A stretch of DNA of 15,588 nt, taken from NCBI GenBank assembly GCA_025354965.1, contig JANXLW010000098.1, positions 1 to 15,588 on the forward strand, given 5' to 3'. Source of the stretch: Betaproteobacteria bacterium (lineage in GTDB: Bacteria; Pseudomonadota; Gammaproteobacteria; Burkholderiales; Burkholderiaceae_C). The position numbers and the translations under genes are program-made. This document shows positions 7,248 to 14,586 of the stretch, in pieces (the first letter of the stretch is position 1; each line of letters opens with the position of its first letter). The notes under the pieces are model-generated. The model searched no databases and had not been told where the DNA came from. It saw only the letters and a list, made by a program, of their open reading frames with translations.

Positions 7248-8306
7248 CTAAAGTATCAATCGACCATCCGCACCAAACACCAGCGCCCAGGTTGCGTCGG
7301 GAGTCAGTCCAATGGCCTGCTCGGCCTCGACCGTGTTGTGCTCGGTGCCGACCTTGGCGCTGAGCAAATCGGCAATGCCGTCGACGCGCAAATGAATGAT
7401 CGACGAGTCGCCCAAATGCTCGGCCAACACCACTTTTGCGGCAATGCCCTGGCCGGCTGGTGCCAGGTGCAGGTGCTCCGGGCGCAAACCGGCGCGTTGG
7501 GCGCTGGCCGGCGCCGAGCCCGCCAGCAAGTCCCACAAGGCCCGGTGCCCGGCAGCAGCACCCGTGACTGGCGGACGCGCAATGAGGTTGATGCGCGGCG
7601 CACCAATAAAGGTGGCAACGAATTCATTGGCCGGTCGGTTGTACAGTTCCATTGGCGCGCCCAACTGCTCGACAACTCCTTTGTTGAAGACCGCAATGCG
7701 GTTGCCCAATGTCATGGCCTCGACCTGATCATGGGTGACGTAAATCATGGTGGTGCCCAGTTCCTTGTGCAGCCGGGACAGCTCGATGCGCATGTTGACG
7801 CGCAAGGCAGCGTCCAGGTTCGACAAGGGCTCGTCAAACAGGAAGACCTTGGGCTTGCGAACGATGGAGCGCCCAATGGCGACGCGTTGGCGCTGTCCGC
7901 CCGATAACTCCTTGGGGTAGCGTTTGAGCAGTTCGGTGATGCGCAAAATCTCGGCTGCATTGCGCACCTGCTCGTCCCGCCTGGGGCCGGGAACACCTGC
8001 CATCTTCAGGGCAAAGCCCATGTTCTCGGCCACCGTCATGTGCGGGTACAGCGCATAACTCTGGAACACCATGGCGGCGCCGCGGTCCGCCGGGCGCAAG
8101 TCATTGGCACGCACACCGTCGATCAGCAGATCACCCGCCGTGACGCTCTCCAGGCCGGCGATCATGCGCAGCGTGGTCGACTTGCCGCAGCCCGAGGGTC
8201 CGACAAAAACCATGAACTCGCCGTCAGCCACCTCCAGATCGATACCCTTGATCACATCAACCGAGCCGTAGCTCTTGCGGATGCCCCGTAGTGAAACCTG
8301 TCCCAT
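7248..8306 (-). CDS. ABC sugar importer ATPase (MalK/UgpC/MsmK-type)
   Basis: A 352-residue ATP-binding subunit. The nucleotide-binding domain shows Walker A GPSGCGKST (36-44), Q-loop FQSYALYPHMTV, signature LSGGQRQR (134-141), Walker B VFLFDEP (154-160), D-loop SNLDA and the switch His192 in YVTHD. The C-terminal ~110 residues form the OB-like regulatory domain typical of CUT1 carbohydrate importers (INLIARP, RAGLRPEHL, LAEHLGDSS). It powers import at the inner membrane together with the two permeases and binding protein encoded upstream. The start at ATG 8306 follows AGGAG and lies one base after the GH1 stop (TGAAATG); the frame is open further upstream only inside the GH1 gene. Such ATPases often serve several importers, so substrate must be inferred from the neighbours. 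Confidence 0.95.
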   Translation of the reverse strand: MGQVSLRGIRKSYGSVDVIKGIDLEVADGEFMVFVGPSGCGKSTTLRMIAGLESVTAGDLLIDGVRANDLRPADRGAAMVFQSYALYPHMTVAENMGFALKMAGVPGPRRDEQVRNAAEILRITELLKRYPKELSGGQRQRVAIGRSIVRKPKVFLFDEPLSNLDAALRVNMRIELSRLHKELGTTMIYVTHDQVEAMTLGNRIAVFNKGVVEQLGAPMELYNRPANEFVATFIGAPRINLIARPPVTGAAAGHRALWDLLAGSAPASAQRAGLRPEHLHLAPAGQGIAAKVVLAEHLGDSSIIHLRVDGIADLLSAKVGTEHNTVEAEQAIGLTPDATWALVFGADGRLIL

Positions 8307-8307
8307 T

Positions 8308-9672
8308 TCAAGCTCCTGTTGCAGCTGCGTCGCGTTGCGCCCGTTGCCGTTGCAGAAAATCGCGGTACCAAAGTGCGCTGTCTTTGGGTGTGCGCAATTG
8401 GCTCGCATAGTCAACGTGCACAATGCCAAAACGCTTTTCGTAACCCGAGGCCCATTCAAAATTGTCGAGCAGGCTCCACACCATGTAGCCTTCCATGCGA
8501 ACACCCTGGCGCATGGCCTCGGCGACAGCGACAATATGGCGTGCGATGTAGTCGGTGCGCTGTGTGTCGCGGATACGACCGTTGATGAGTTGGTCCTTGA
8601 AAGCACCGCCGTTTTCTGTCACGTACAGGGGCGGCACCGGGTAGTCCTGGTGCAGGCGCAACAACAATTCGGTCAAACCCTCGGGGTAGATCTCCCAACC
8701 CATATCGGTGACTTCCCGACCACTGCGGTGCACATCCCACGGCTCGGCCGCACTGGCCACCGAACGCGAGTAATAGTTGATTCCCAGAAAGTCCATCGGT
8801 GTGGCGATGGCTTGCAGATCGCCGACTTCGATGCGGGGCGCGTCCAGACCCAGGAACTCGATCACATCCTGCGGGTAGGCCGATTTGAACAGCGGGTCCA
8901 TGTACCAGCGCAACAGGCGACCGTCTTCCAGCTGCGCCTTGGCCAGATCGGCTGGTGCGTCGGTGGCTGGATGCACTGGCGAGAGATTGAGAACGATACC
9001 CAGCTTGGCTTTGCAGCCTTGCGCGCGCAGCGCCTGCAACGCCAGGCCGTGGCTCAGCATCAAGTGGTGCGCGACCTGCATGGCAATGGCCCGGTCTTTC
9101 AGCCCCGGTGCGAAGACGCCGGTCTCGTGCCCCAGCATGGCCATCACCCACGGTTCGTTGTGCGTGGTAATTGCCGCCACGCGGTCACCCAGGCGATCAT
9201 GCATGCCCAGGGCGTACTCGACGAAGCGATGCACGGTGTCGCGATTGGCCCAACCACCGCTGCTCTGCAATTCATCCGGCAGATCCCAGTGGTTCAGTGT
9301 CAGGTACGGCTTGACGCCGCGTACCAGCAGCCCATCAACCAGTCTCTCGTAGAAGTCCAGGCCTTTTTCGTTCCAGCGCCCCGCTCCGGTGGGACGCACG
9401 CGCGGCCACGAGACCGAGAAGCGGTAGGCATCAACACCCAGACTGGCGATCAGGTTCAGGTCTTCAGCCCAGCGATGATAGTGATCACACGCGATATCGC
9501 CGTCGCTTTGATCGGCGATGGCATCCGGTACGCGACAGAAGCTATCCCAGATTGATCGTCCCTTGCCGTCTTCGACGGCGGCCCCTTCAATCTGGAATGA
9601 ACTGGTCGCCACCCCCCAGATAAAGTCGGGGGGAAATTGCAGACCCAAATCAGTGGATTCAAAAGCAGTCAT
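8308..9672 (-). CDS. GH1 beta-glucosidase
   Basis: A 454-residue protein, standard length for bacterial GH1. The N-terminal signature FIWGVATSSFQIEGA (17-31) is present. The acid/base Glu173 lies in THNEPWV and the nucleophile Glu353 in YVTENGGAF; SLLDNFEWASGYEKRFGIVHVDY supplies the glucose-binding residues near the end. There is no signal peptide, so it acts in the cytoplasm, releasing glucose from the non-reducing end of beta-gluco-oligosaccharides. With GH16 and GH17 enzymes in the same operon, laminari-oligosaccharides are the likely substrate, but cellobiose or other beta-glucosides cannot be excluded. The start ATG 9672 lies 36 bases after the permease stop, with only a weak ribosome site. 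It ends one base before the ATPase start, indicating coupling. Confidence 0.95.
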   Translation of the reverse strand: MTAFESTDLGLQFPPDFIWGVATSSFQIEGAAVEDGKGRSIWDSFCRVPDAIADQSDGDIACDHYHRWAEDLNLIASLGVDAYRFSVSWPRVRPTGAGRWNEKGLDFYERLVDGLLVRGVKPYLTLNHWDLPDELQSSGGWANRDTVHRFVEYALGMHDRLGDRVAAITTHNEPWVMAMLGHETGVFAPGLKDRAIAMQVAHHLMLSHGLALQALRAQGCKAKLGIVLNLSPVHPATDAPADLAKAQLEDGRLLRWYMDPLFKSAYPQDVIEFLGLDAPRIEVGDLQAIATPMDFLGINYYSRSVASAAEPWDVHRSGREVTDMGWEIYPEGLTELLLRLHQDYPVPPLYVTENGGAFKDQLINGRIRDTQRTDYIARHIVAVAEAMRQGVRMEGYMVWSLLDNFEWASGYEKRFGIVHVDYASQLRTPKDSALWYRDFLQRQRAQRDAAATGA

Positions 9673-9708
9673 ATCGAACAGTTAGTCAGGAATGGAGTGG
9701 TCAGTCTT

Positions 9709-10539
9709 TTACTTCACCGCACCAGCGGTCAGGCCTGAAATCAACTGGCGCGATGACAACACAAACAGCACTACCAACGGCAGGGTGGCGATGGCAGAGC
9801 CGGTCATCAAGGCACCCCACTCGGTGTTGACCGGGCTTTGCAGGCTGCGCAAGGCCAGTGGCAAGGTGTACATCTCGGGCGAGCGCATCACCACCAACGG
9901 GCCGATGAAGTTGTTCCAGGAGGCAATGAAGGTGATCAGGCCAAGCGTGCCCAGCGCGGGTTTGAGCAACGGCAACACGATGCGCCAGAAGATGCCGAAT
10001 TCACTGCAGCCGTCCATCCGCGCTGCTTCGATCAGGTCTTTTGGAATCGACGAGCCGACGAACTGACGCATCAGAAAAATGCCGAAGGCACTGGCGGCGC
10101 CGGGGATGTACAAGGCACGTGGCTGATCGATCCAGCCCAGCACGTCCATGATCATGAAGGTCGGAATCATGTTCATGAACGAAGGCAGCAGCATGGTGCC
10201 CATCACCAACCCAAACAAGGCGTTCTTGAAACGGAACTCGAACAAGGCAAAAGCGTAACCTCCCATGGCGCAGAACATCAGGGTCAGCACGGTGGAAGCG
10301 ATTGCCACATACAGGCTCCAGCCCAGGTTGCGCCAAAACGGCATGCGATCCGTGAGAATTTTGAGGTTGTTAAAGAAATCATCGCCAAAGAACATCGGTG
10401 GCGGCAGACTGAATATTTCGGTGCGCGAGTGGGTGGCGAACACGAACATGAAGTAAAACGGCAGCAGCATCACGAGCGTGCCAACACCAACGACGCAATA
10501 GGCAGCCCAGGGGGCCAGTCGATCAGCTTCAAATTTCAT
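9709..10539 (-). CDS. ABC sugar importer permease (MalG-type)
   Basis: A 276-residue inner-membrane subunit of a CUT1-family importer. About six membrane helices are visible, the first at about 11-34 and the last at about 246-270. The cytoplasmic EAA loop that docks the ATPase is EAARMDGCSEFGIFWRIVLP (171-190), in the usual place for MalG. The start ATG 10539 has AGGAG about 8 bases upstream and lies 17 bases after the stop of the partner permease. The ligand is not readable from permease sequence; the glycosidase neighbours suggest beta-glucan oligosaccharides. Confidence 0.94.
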   Translation of the reverse strand: MKFEADRLAPWAAYCVVGVGTLVMLLPFYFMFVFATHSRTEIFSLPPPMFFGDDFFNNLKILTDRMPFWRNLGWSLYVAIASTVLTLMFCAMGGYAFALFEFRFKNALFGLVMGTMLLPSFMNMIPTFMIMDVLGWIDQPRALYIPGAASAFGIFLMRQFVGSSIPKDLIEAARMDGCSEFGIFWRIVLPLLKPALGTLGLITFIASWNNFIGPLVVMRSPEMYTLPLALRSLQSPVNTEWGALMTGSAIATLPLVVLFVLSSRQLISGLTAGAVK

Positions 10540-10556
10540 GGGTCAAACTCCTGGCT

Positions 10557-11492
10557 TCAGGCCGACGGGCCACGTGGGGCAAACGCTTTGTTGGTCAGCC
10601 AGGTGAGCAAGGCCACCAGGATGAACAGCAACCACGACATGGCGCTGGCGGCGCCGAAATCATTGAAGTCGAACGCCATGCGGTACAGGTAAATGGCGGT
10701 CGTCATGCCGGCCTGATCGGAGCCGCCGCGCCCGCCGGTCAAAATGAACGGCTCCTCGAACAGTTGCAAGCCGCCGATGACGCTCAAGGTGACGCCAAAG
10801 AAAATCATCGGCTTCAGGCTTGGCAGGGTGATGTACCAAAACTGCTGCAAGCGCCCGGCGCCGTCCATCGTGGCGGCCTCGTAAATGTCTTTCGGAATGG
10901 TTTGCAAAGCAGCCAGGTAAAGCACCACGTTAAAACCCACGTAGCGCCAGAACACGATCATCGATATGGCCGGCTTGATGTTGCTGGGTTCATTCAGCCA
11001 GTCCACCGGGTGCTGCGGAAAGAGCCAGCCGATGCCAGGCAGTTCACTCATCGCCTTGATGCCGACATTGATCAGACCGAAGTCGGTGGACAGCAGAGAG
11101 CTGAACAATATCGAGATCGCCACCGTCGAGGTGATGTAGGGCATGAAGTAGGCGCCGACAACACCGTTGCGCAGCAGCTTGAAGGACGAGTGAATGAAGT
11201 AGGCCAGTGGAATGGCCACCAGGTGTTGCGGCACGCCAGAAGCCAGTGCCAGCCAGGCGGTGTTGCCAAGTGATTTCCAGAACCACTCATCCCGCAGCGC
11301 AAAGGCATAGTTGTCCAATCCGACGAAAGCCATGGCGCCCAGGCCGCTGGTCGGTTCCCAGGACTGAAACGCCAGGTACAAGGAAAACATCAGCGGAAAC
11401 AGCCCGAAGACGCCAAACAAGACCACAAACGGGCTGAGAAAGACATACGGCGCCCACTCAGGTGACAGACGCAAGGCAGCAGGTAGCTTCAT
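10557..11492 (-). CDS. ABC sugar importer permease (MalF-type)
   Basis: A 311-residue permease without the large periplasmic insertion found in E. coli MalF, as is common in CUT1 systems. The first helix covers about 15-42 (YVFLSPFVVLFGVFGLFPLM), with about five more following. The EAA loop is EAATMDGAGRLQQFWYITLP (205-224). It pairs with the permease encoded next. The start was set at ATG 11492: the protein begins MKLPAALRLSPEWAPY, normal for the family. The frame stays open to 11600, but that would overlap the binding-protein gene with unrelated sequence. A GGAG lies 12 bases upstream, a rather long spacing. Confidence 0.93.
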   Translation of the reverse strand: MKLPAALRLSPEWAPYVFLSPFVVLFGVFGLFPLMFSLYLAFQSWEPTSGLGAMAFVGLDNYAFALRDEWFWKSLGNTAWLALASGVPQHLVAIPLAYFIHSSFKLLRNGVVGAYFMPYITSTVAISILFSSLLSTDFGLINVGIKAMSELPGIGWLFPQHPVDWLNEPSNIKPAISMIVFWRYVGFNVVLYLAALQTIPKDIYEAATMDGAGRLQQFWYITLPSLKPMIFFGVTLSVIGGLQLFEEPFILTGGRGGSDQAGMTTAIYLYRMAFDFNDFGAASAMSWLLFILVALLTWLTNKAFAPRGPSA

Positions 11493-11516
11493 GGCAGTGC
11501 GGTGCTCCAGTTGGTT

Positions 11517-11541
11517 GCTTGGAATTGAGTGCGCGCCAAGC
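11517..11541 (-). other. Intercistronic stem-loop between binding-protein and permease genes
   Basis: In the 52-base gap, GCTTGG and CCAAGC can pair as a 6-bp stem with a 13-base loop. There is no T-run. Hairpins in this position of malE-malF-like operons often protect the highly expressed binding-protein message or reduce read-through. That role is inferred here, and a 6-bp stem could be chance. Confidence 0.3.
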
Positions 11542-11544
11542 GAG

Positions 11545-12816
11545 TCAGCGAAATGCGCGCTGGCGCAACAGGCGCTGGGCGTCGGCCAGGGCGATAGCAA
11601 TGTCTTTGCCGCGGTCCAGCACTTTGTCGAGCTCGGTGTTGATCACTTCGTCGGCGAAGGCATCCTGCTTGTGCACATCGACAGCGGCGATATGGGTGGT
11701 TGCTGCGCGCCAGCCGACACGCGCTTTTTGTCCACCCAGAAAATCGATCGGCTGCTCAAAGAACGGATCATCGTAAGTCTCCAGCAAAGCCGGGAACGCA
11801 TCCTGCGCTTTGAAGGCCGCCAATTGCACCTCGCGGTTAAGTGTCATCAATTGAATGAACTCCCACGCCAGGGCTTTGTGTTCGACCGGCGAGCCGCGGG
11901 CGATGGCAAAAAAAGTGCCGCCATAAGCTGCAAAAGCGCCTTCAGGCAACTGCGCGGCCCGCCACAAACCCTTCGTCGAGGGCGCCAGCCAGGTATTCAG
12001 GTGTCCGGCCAGCCAGGCGCCCGTCATTTGGGTAGCGATGGTGCCGCGTTTGAATCCTTCGGACCATTCATTGGACCAGGCACCCACCTTGGCATCGAGC
12101 TTTTGTTGACGTACCTTGCGTGCCAATTCAAAGGCCCGCACGAAGCGCGGCGAAGTCACCAACACATTGGACTGGTTGTCAAAGTACAAACCCTGGCCGG
12201 GCTGGATACCGGTGCGAATCACGATGTCCTTCATGTCCCGCGCGTGGGACATCAGGTAGGCACCGGTGCTCGCCTTGATCTTCACACCGGCCGCCACATA
12301 GCTGTCCCAGGACCTGATCAACTCCTCCTCCGAGACACCCGCCCTGGCCAGCACATCGGCCCGGTACAGCAAGGTGCCCGGTCCGATGTCAGTGGGTGCC
12401 GCCACCACCGCACCCTTGCGACTGGTGGCCTGGGCAAAGGCATACGGCACGTAGCGGGACTGGAATTGTTTGATGTTGTAGGGCGCGCGAGACAAGTCCT
12501 CCAGCCCGCCACCCTGGGCAAAACGACCCACGTAGCCGACCTCCAACGCCATCACGTCGGGCAGGTAGAAGGAGGTTGACAAGGCCGTGGTCATGGCCGT
12601 GTGGTGATCGCTGAACTGACGGCTGACGACCTTGACGTCAACTGTCGGATGCGAGCGCTTCCAGACCGGAATGGCGGCGCGAACAATTTCGTCGACTGCC
12701 GGAAACGCGGCAATGGTCAGGGTCTCTTGCGCCTGGGCGGTGGACAACAGCAAGGCGAGCAGGCACAACCCGGTCCATGCCCGGCGTGACCTCATGCTCT
12801 GAGTTCCATCCCGCAT
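11545..12816 (-). CDS. Periplasmic sugar-binding protein of the ABC importer
   Basis: A 423-residue extracellular solute-binding protein, family 1 (MalE-like). A signal peptide is visible: basic n-region MRSRRAW, hydrophobic LCLLALLLS and cleavage after AQA (about residue 29), so it works in the periplasm. The mature part has family features: LTIAAFP start, a first-lobe DVMALEVGYVGRFAQGGGLEDLS, GTLLYRADVLARAGV, a hinge region, TQMTGAWLAGHL, and the late AWEFIQLMTLNREVQLAAF. The start ATG 12816 has AGGAG 6 bases upstream; a codon 8 upstream would also keep the frame but lacks a site. It is the first gene after the operator region and delivers oligosaccharide to the two permeases encoded next. 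The ligand is inferred from the neighbouring glucanases. Confidence 0.93.
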   Translation of the reverse strand: MRDGTQSMRSRRAWTGLCLLALLLSTAQAQETLTIAAFPAVDEIVRAAIPVWKRSHPTVDVKVVSRQFSDHHTAMTTALSTSFYLPDVMALEVGYVGRFAQGGGLEDLSRAPYNIKQFQSRYVPYAFAQATSRKGAVVAAPTDIGPGTLLYRADVLARAGVSEEELIRSWDSYVAAGVKIKASTGAYLMSHARDMKDIVIRTGIQPGQGLYFDNQSNVLVTSPRFVRAFELARKVRQQKLDAKVGAWSNEWSEGFKRGTIATQMTGAWLAGHLNTWLAPSTKGLWRAAQLPEGAFAAYGGTFFAIARGSPVEHKALAWEFIQLMTLNREVQLAAFKAQDAFPALLETYDDPFFEQPIDFLGGQKARVGWRAATTHIAAVDVHKQDAFADEVINTELDKVLDRGKDIAIALADAQRLLRQRAFR

Positions 12817-12821
12817 CGTTG

Positions 12822-12827
12822 TCTCCT
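12822..12827 (-). promoter_or_regulatory. Ribosome binding site of the binding-protein gene
   Basis: On the minus strand AGGAGA lies about 6 bases before ATG 12816. It decides between this start and two alternatives: an upstream in-frame GTG and the internal ATG at the MRSRR position. Confidence 0.65.
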
Positions 12828-12899
12828 GTTGCGTCGGCACCTGCAGCTACCCTCATCCAGTGTGAATGAGGATTGACCGGCAACCGAAGTCGTACCTCA

Positions 12900-12913
12900 T
12901 GAAATCGCTTTCA
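12900..12913. promoter_or_regulatory. LacI-family operator candidate
   Basis: TGAAATCGCTTTCA is a 14-bp inverted repeat with 5-bp perfect arms (TGAAA/TTTCA) around a central CG. It matches the general LacI/GalR-family pattern TGnAAnCGnTTnCA exactly. It lies between the LacI-type regulator gene and the binding-protein gene, 83 bases before the latter's start. It begins just downstream of a possible -10 box, where a bound repressor would block transcription start. The regulator encoded next door is the obvious candidate to bind it. Confidence 0.7.
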
Positions 12914-12919
12914 GAAAAT

Positions 12920-12925
12920 ATTCTA
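12920..12925 (-). promoter_or_regulatory. Possible -10 box of the operon promoter
   Basis: TAGAAT on the minus strand matches TATAAT at 5 of 6 positions and lies 6 bases upstream of the operator. No convincing -35 hexamer is found at 16-18 bases, so the promoter may be weak or need an activator. Confidence 0.4.
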
Positions 12926-12932
12926 GAGGCCC

Positions 12933-12945
12933 GGCAACGTTTACC
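12933..12945. promoter_or_regulatory. Second, weaker LacI-like half-symmetric site
   Basis: GGCAACGTTTACC (GGTAAACGTTGCC on the other strand) contains the AACGTT core common in LacI-family operators, but its outer arms are poorly symmetric. The distance between its centre and that of the first operator is about 32 bases, close to three helical turns, so cooperative binding on one DNA face is conceivable. This is speculative. Confidence 0.3.
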
Positions 12946-12976
12946 TACCTAGGGAAATCCCGTGGTGCGGGCTGAT

Positions 12977-14032
12977 TCAGTCGCGCAACCGGCAGCTTGA
13001 TTCACGTTCGATCAGGCGCGGTGCCGGTAACTCCAGACTCGGCTTGATACCAGCCAGCAACTGCAGCATGGCGGTGGCCGCCAAGCGTCCGAGTTCATAG
13101 GCCGGCTGGTGCACGGTGGTCAGCGGTGGAATGACATGCAGCGATGTCAACAGGTCATCGAAACCGACCAGCGACACGTCCTGCGGCACGCGCAGCGAAT
13201 GCCGATACAAGGCCAGTGCTGCGCCGAAGGCCATTTGATCATTGGCCGCAAAAATTGCCGTAAACCGCTGACGTGCCTCCAGCAGTCGATCCACGGCCAG
13301 CAAGCCGCTGGCCTCGGTGAAGCCGCCCTGCACCACCAGCGCCGGATCGAATGCAATGTTCGCTGCGTCAAGCGCGGCACAGTAACCACGAAAGCGCTCG
13401 ACACCATCGGGTTGCTCCGCGTCGCCGGAAATGAATGCAATCTGCCGGTGTCCCAGTTCGATCAGATGCCGGGTCGCCAGTTGCCCACCCACAAAATTAT
13501 CAAAGTTCAGCGCCACCAGTCCCGGCGCTTTCAGCGTACGCCCGGTGACGACGACCGGAACATTTTTTGCGCAAGTCTTCAAAGCCTGATTCGTCAGTCT
13601 GCCGGTCAGGACGATGATGCCATCGACGCGACGTGAGCGAAGAACATCGATGCAACGGGCTTCCACTGCGGCATTCCAATGGCCGCTGACGAACAAGGCG
13701 CTGTAGCCGACCGGGTCCAGTTCATCTTCTATGCCACGCAGTGCGGCGCCGTAAAACGGACTGTCGATGGCCTGCGTAATCACGCCGATGCTGAGGGTAC
13801 GCCCGCCGGCCAAACCACGCGCCACCGGATTCGGAACAAATCCCAGTTTCGCAATGGCGTCATCAACGGCCTTCTTCTTGAGAGCGCTGACAACCGCCGT
13901 GCCGTTGAGTATGCGCGACACGGTACTCGGCGAGACAGCCGCGAGTTGCGCCACCATTTCAAGGGTGACGGGTCCTTTTGAGCGCGTGGGCGACGCTTTG
14001 GCCATTGCACGCACCGGCATATTGATCTTCAT
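12977..14032 (-). CDS. LacI/GalR-family transcriptional regulator
   Basis: A 351-residue repressor-type protein. The DNA-binding helix-turn-helix spans about 22-68 (VTLEMVAQLAAVSPSTVSRI then LNGTAVVS), followed by the hinge FVPNPVARGLAGGRT with the Leu that inserts into the central CG of the operator. The remainder is a periplasmic-binding-protein-like sugar domain starting LSIGVITQ. It contains GIIVLTGRL, HLIELGHRQIAFISG, FAANDQMAFGAALAL and VSLVGFDD, all typical of the family. It is encoded directly upstream of the importer and glucanase genes, with a matching operator in between, so it is probably the local sugar-responsive repressor. The effector is unknown (a gluco-oligosaccharide or glucose derivative is likely). 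The start ATG 14032 is family-like but has a weak ribosome site; Met10 is an alternative. Confidence 0.93.
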   Translation of the reverse strand: MKINMPVRAMAKASPTRSKGPVTLEMVAQLAAVSPSTVSRILNGTAVVSALKKKAVDDAIAKLGFVPNPVARGLAGGRTLSIGVITQAIDSPFYGAALRGIEDELDPVGYSALFVSGHWNAAVEARCIDVLRSRRVDGIIVLTGRLTNQALKTCAKNVPVVVTGRTLKAPGLVALNFDNFVGGQLATRHLIELGHRQIAFISGDAEQPDGVERFRGYCAALDAANIAFDPALVVQGGFTEASGLLAVDRLLEARQRFTAIFAANDQMAFGAALALYRHSLRVPQDVSLVGFDDLLTSLHVIPPLTTVHQPAYELGRLAATAMLQLLAGIKPSLELPAPRLIERESSCRLRD

Positions 14033-14094
14033 TGGCAGTCGATTTTTCTCATGGGTCGAAGTGTAAAGCCAGTCGATTCACTGATAATTGACCC

Positions 14095-14547
14095 ATGCAG
14101 ACTCAATCGCTTCAGATCTGGTGGCTACGCATTGCCACTTTTTCAATTGCCGCCCTGGCCGCTGCCAGCGCCACCTATTGGGTGCTGAAGTGGAGTGCGG
14201 CGGCACCTTCGGTGCCGACCGCGCCAGCTGTTTTCTCGCCCCCGGTGCAGACTGACCCGCAGGTCGTGGCACGACTGCTGGGCGGCGGTTTAACGGCGGT
14301 GGCTACAACGCTGGCTGACAGTGCCGCCAGCCATTTCAAGTTGACTGGCGTGGTGGCGAACCGGGCTCATAGCGGCTACGCCCTGATCTCTGTCGACGGC
14401 AAGCCGACCAGACCTTACCGGGTAGGCACCCAGGTGAACGACGCGCTGGTGTTGCACTCGGTCTCACCCCGCAGCGCAGCCCTGGCCGCCAGCCTCGATG
14501 CTCCCGTGGCTTTCACGCTGGAACTGCCCAAAAGCGGGCAACCCTGA
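14095..14547 (+). CDS. gspC: Short GspC-like type II secretion protein
   Basis: A 150-residue protein with a single N-terminal membrane helix (about 11-32), a Pro/Ala-rich periplasmic spacer, and a C-terminal HR-type domain (about 80-147: FKLTGVVANRAHSGYALISV, DGKPTRPYRVGTQVNDALVL). GspC is the inner-membrane link of the type II secretion machine; its HR domain contacts the secretin GspD. It is much shorter than enterobacterial GspC and lacks the C-terminal PDZ domain. No other secretion gene is adjacent in this window: a divergent regulator lies on one side and convergent rpe on the other. The ATG at 14095 has little ribosome-site support. A related PilP/GspN-like protein is the main alternative. 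Confidence 0.75.
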   Translation: MQTQSLQIWWLRIATFSIAALAAASATYWVLKWSAAAPSVPTAPAVFSPPVQTDPQVVARLLGGGLTAVATTLADSAASHFKLTGVVANRAHSGYALISVDGKPTRPYRVGTQVNDALVLHSVSPRSAALAASLDAPVAFTLELPKSGQP

Positions 14548-14563
14548 AGGCAGTGACGGCACA

Positions 14564-14578
14564 GCAAGCGCGGCTTGC
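14564..14578. terminator. GC-rich hairpin between convergent gspC-like gene and rpe
   Basis: GCAAGC and GCTTGC form a perfect 6-bp stem with a 3-base loop in the 39-base gap between two convergent stops. There is no T-tract on either side, so it may be a weak bidirectional terminator or only an mRNA end-stabilising hairpin. Confidence 0.35.
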
Positions 14579-14586
14579 CGGCTAAG

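Noticed and set aside
7234..7536. N-terminal extension of the GH16 gene to an upstream start
   Set aside because: It would overlap the ABC ATPase gene by ~290 bases, and the extra residues are Arg/Gly-rich with no signal peptide. The GTG at 7233 has a well-placed AAAGGAG.
8307..8606. 100-codon N-terminal extension of the ABC ATPase
   Set aside because: The extension reads through the GH1 gene in another frame. The family start MGQVSLRGIRKSYG at 8306 has a good ribosome site.
8275..9555. Long open frame (426 codons) on the plus strand
   Set aside because: It lies entirely antisense to the GH1 beta-glucosidase gene, whose motifs are unmistakable. The translated product is rich in His/Gln/Arg and low-complexity, as expected for a shadow frame in GC-rich DNA.
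14036..14078. CAGTCGATT occurring twice (14036-14044 and 14070-14078) in the regulator/gspC-like intergenic gap
   Set aside because: A 9-base direct repeat in a 62-base gap is suggestive, but it has no symmetry, does not resemble the LacI-type operator found elsewhere, and cannot be separated from chance.
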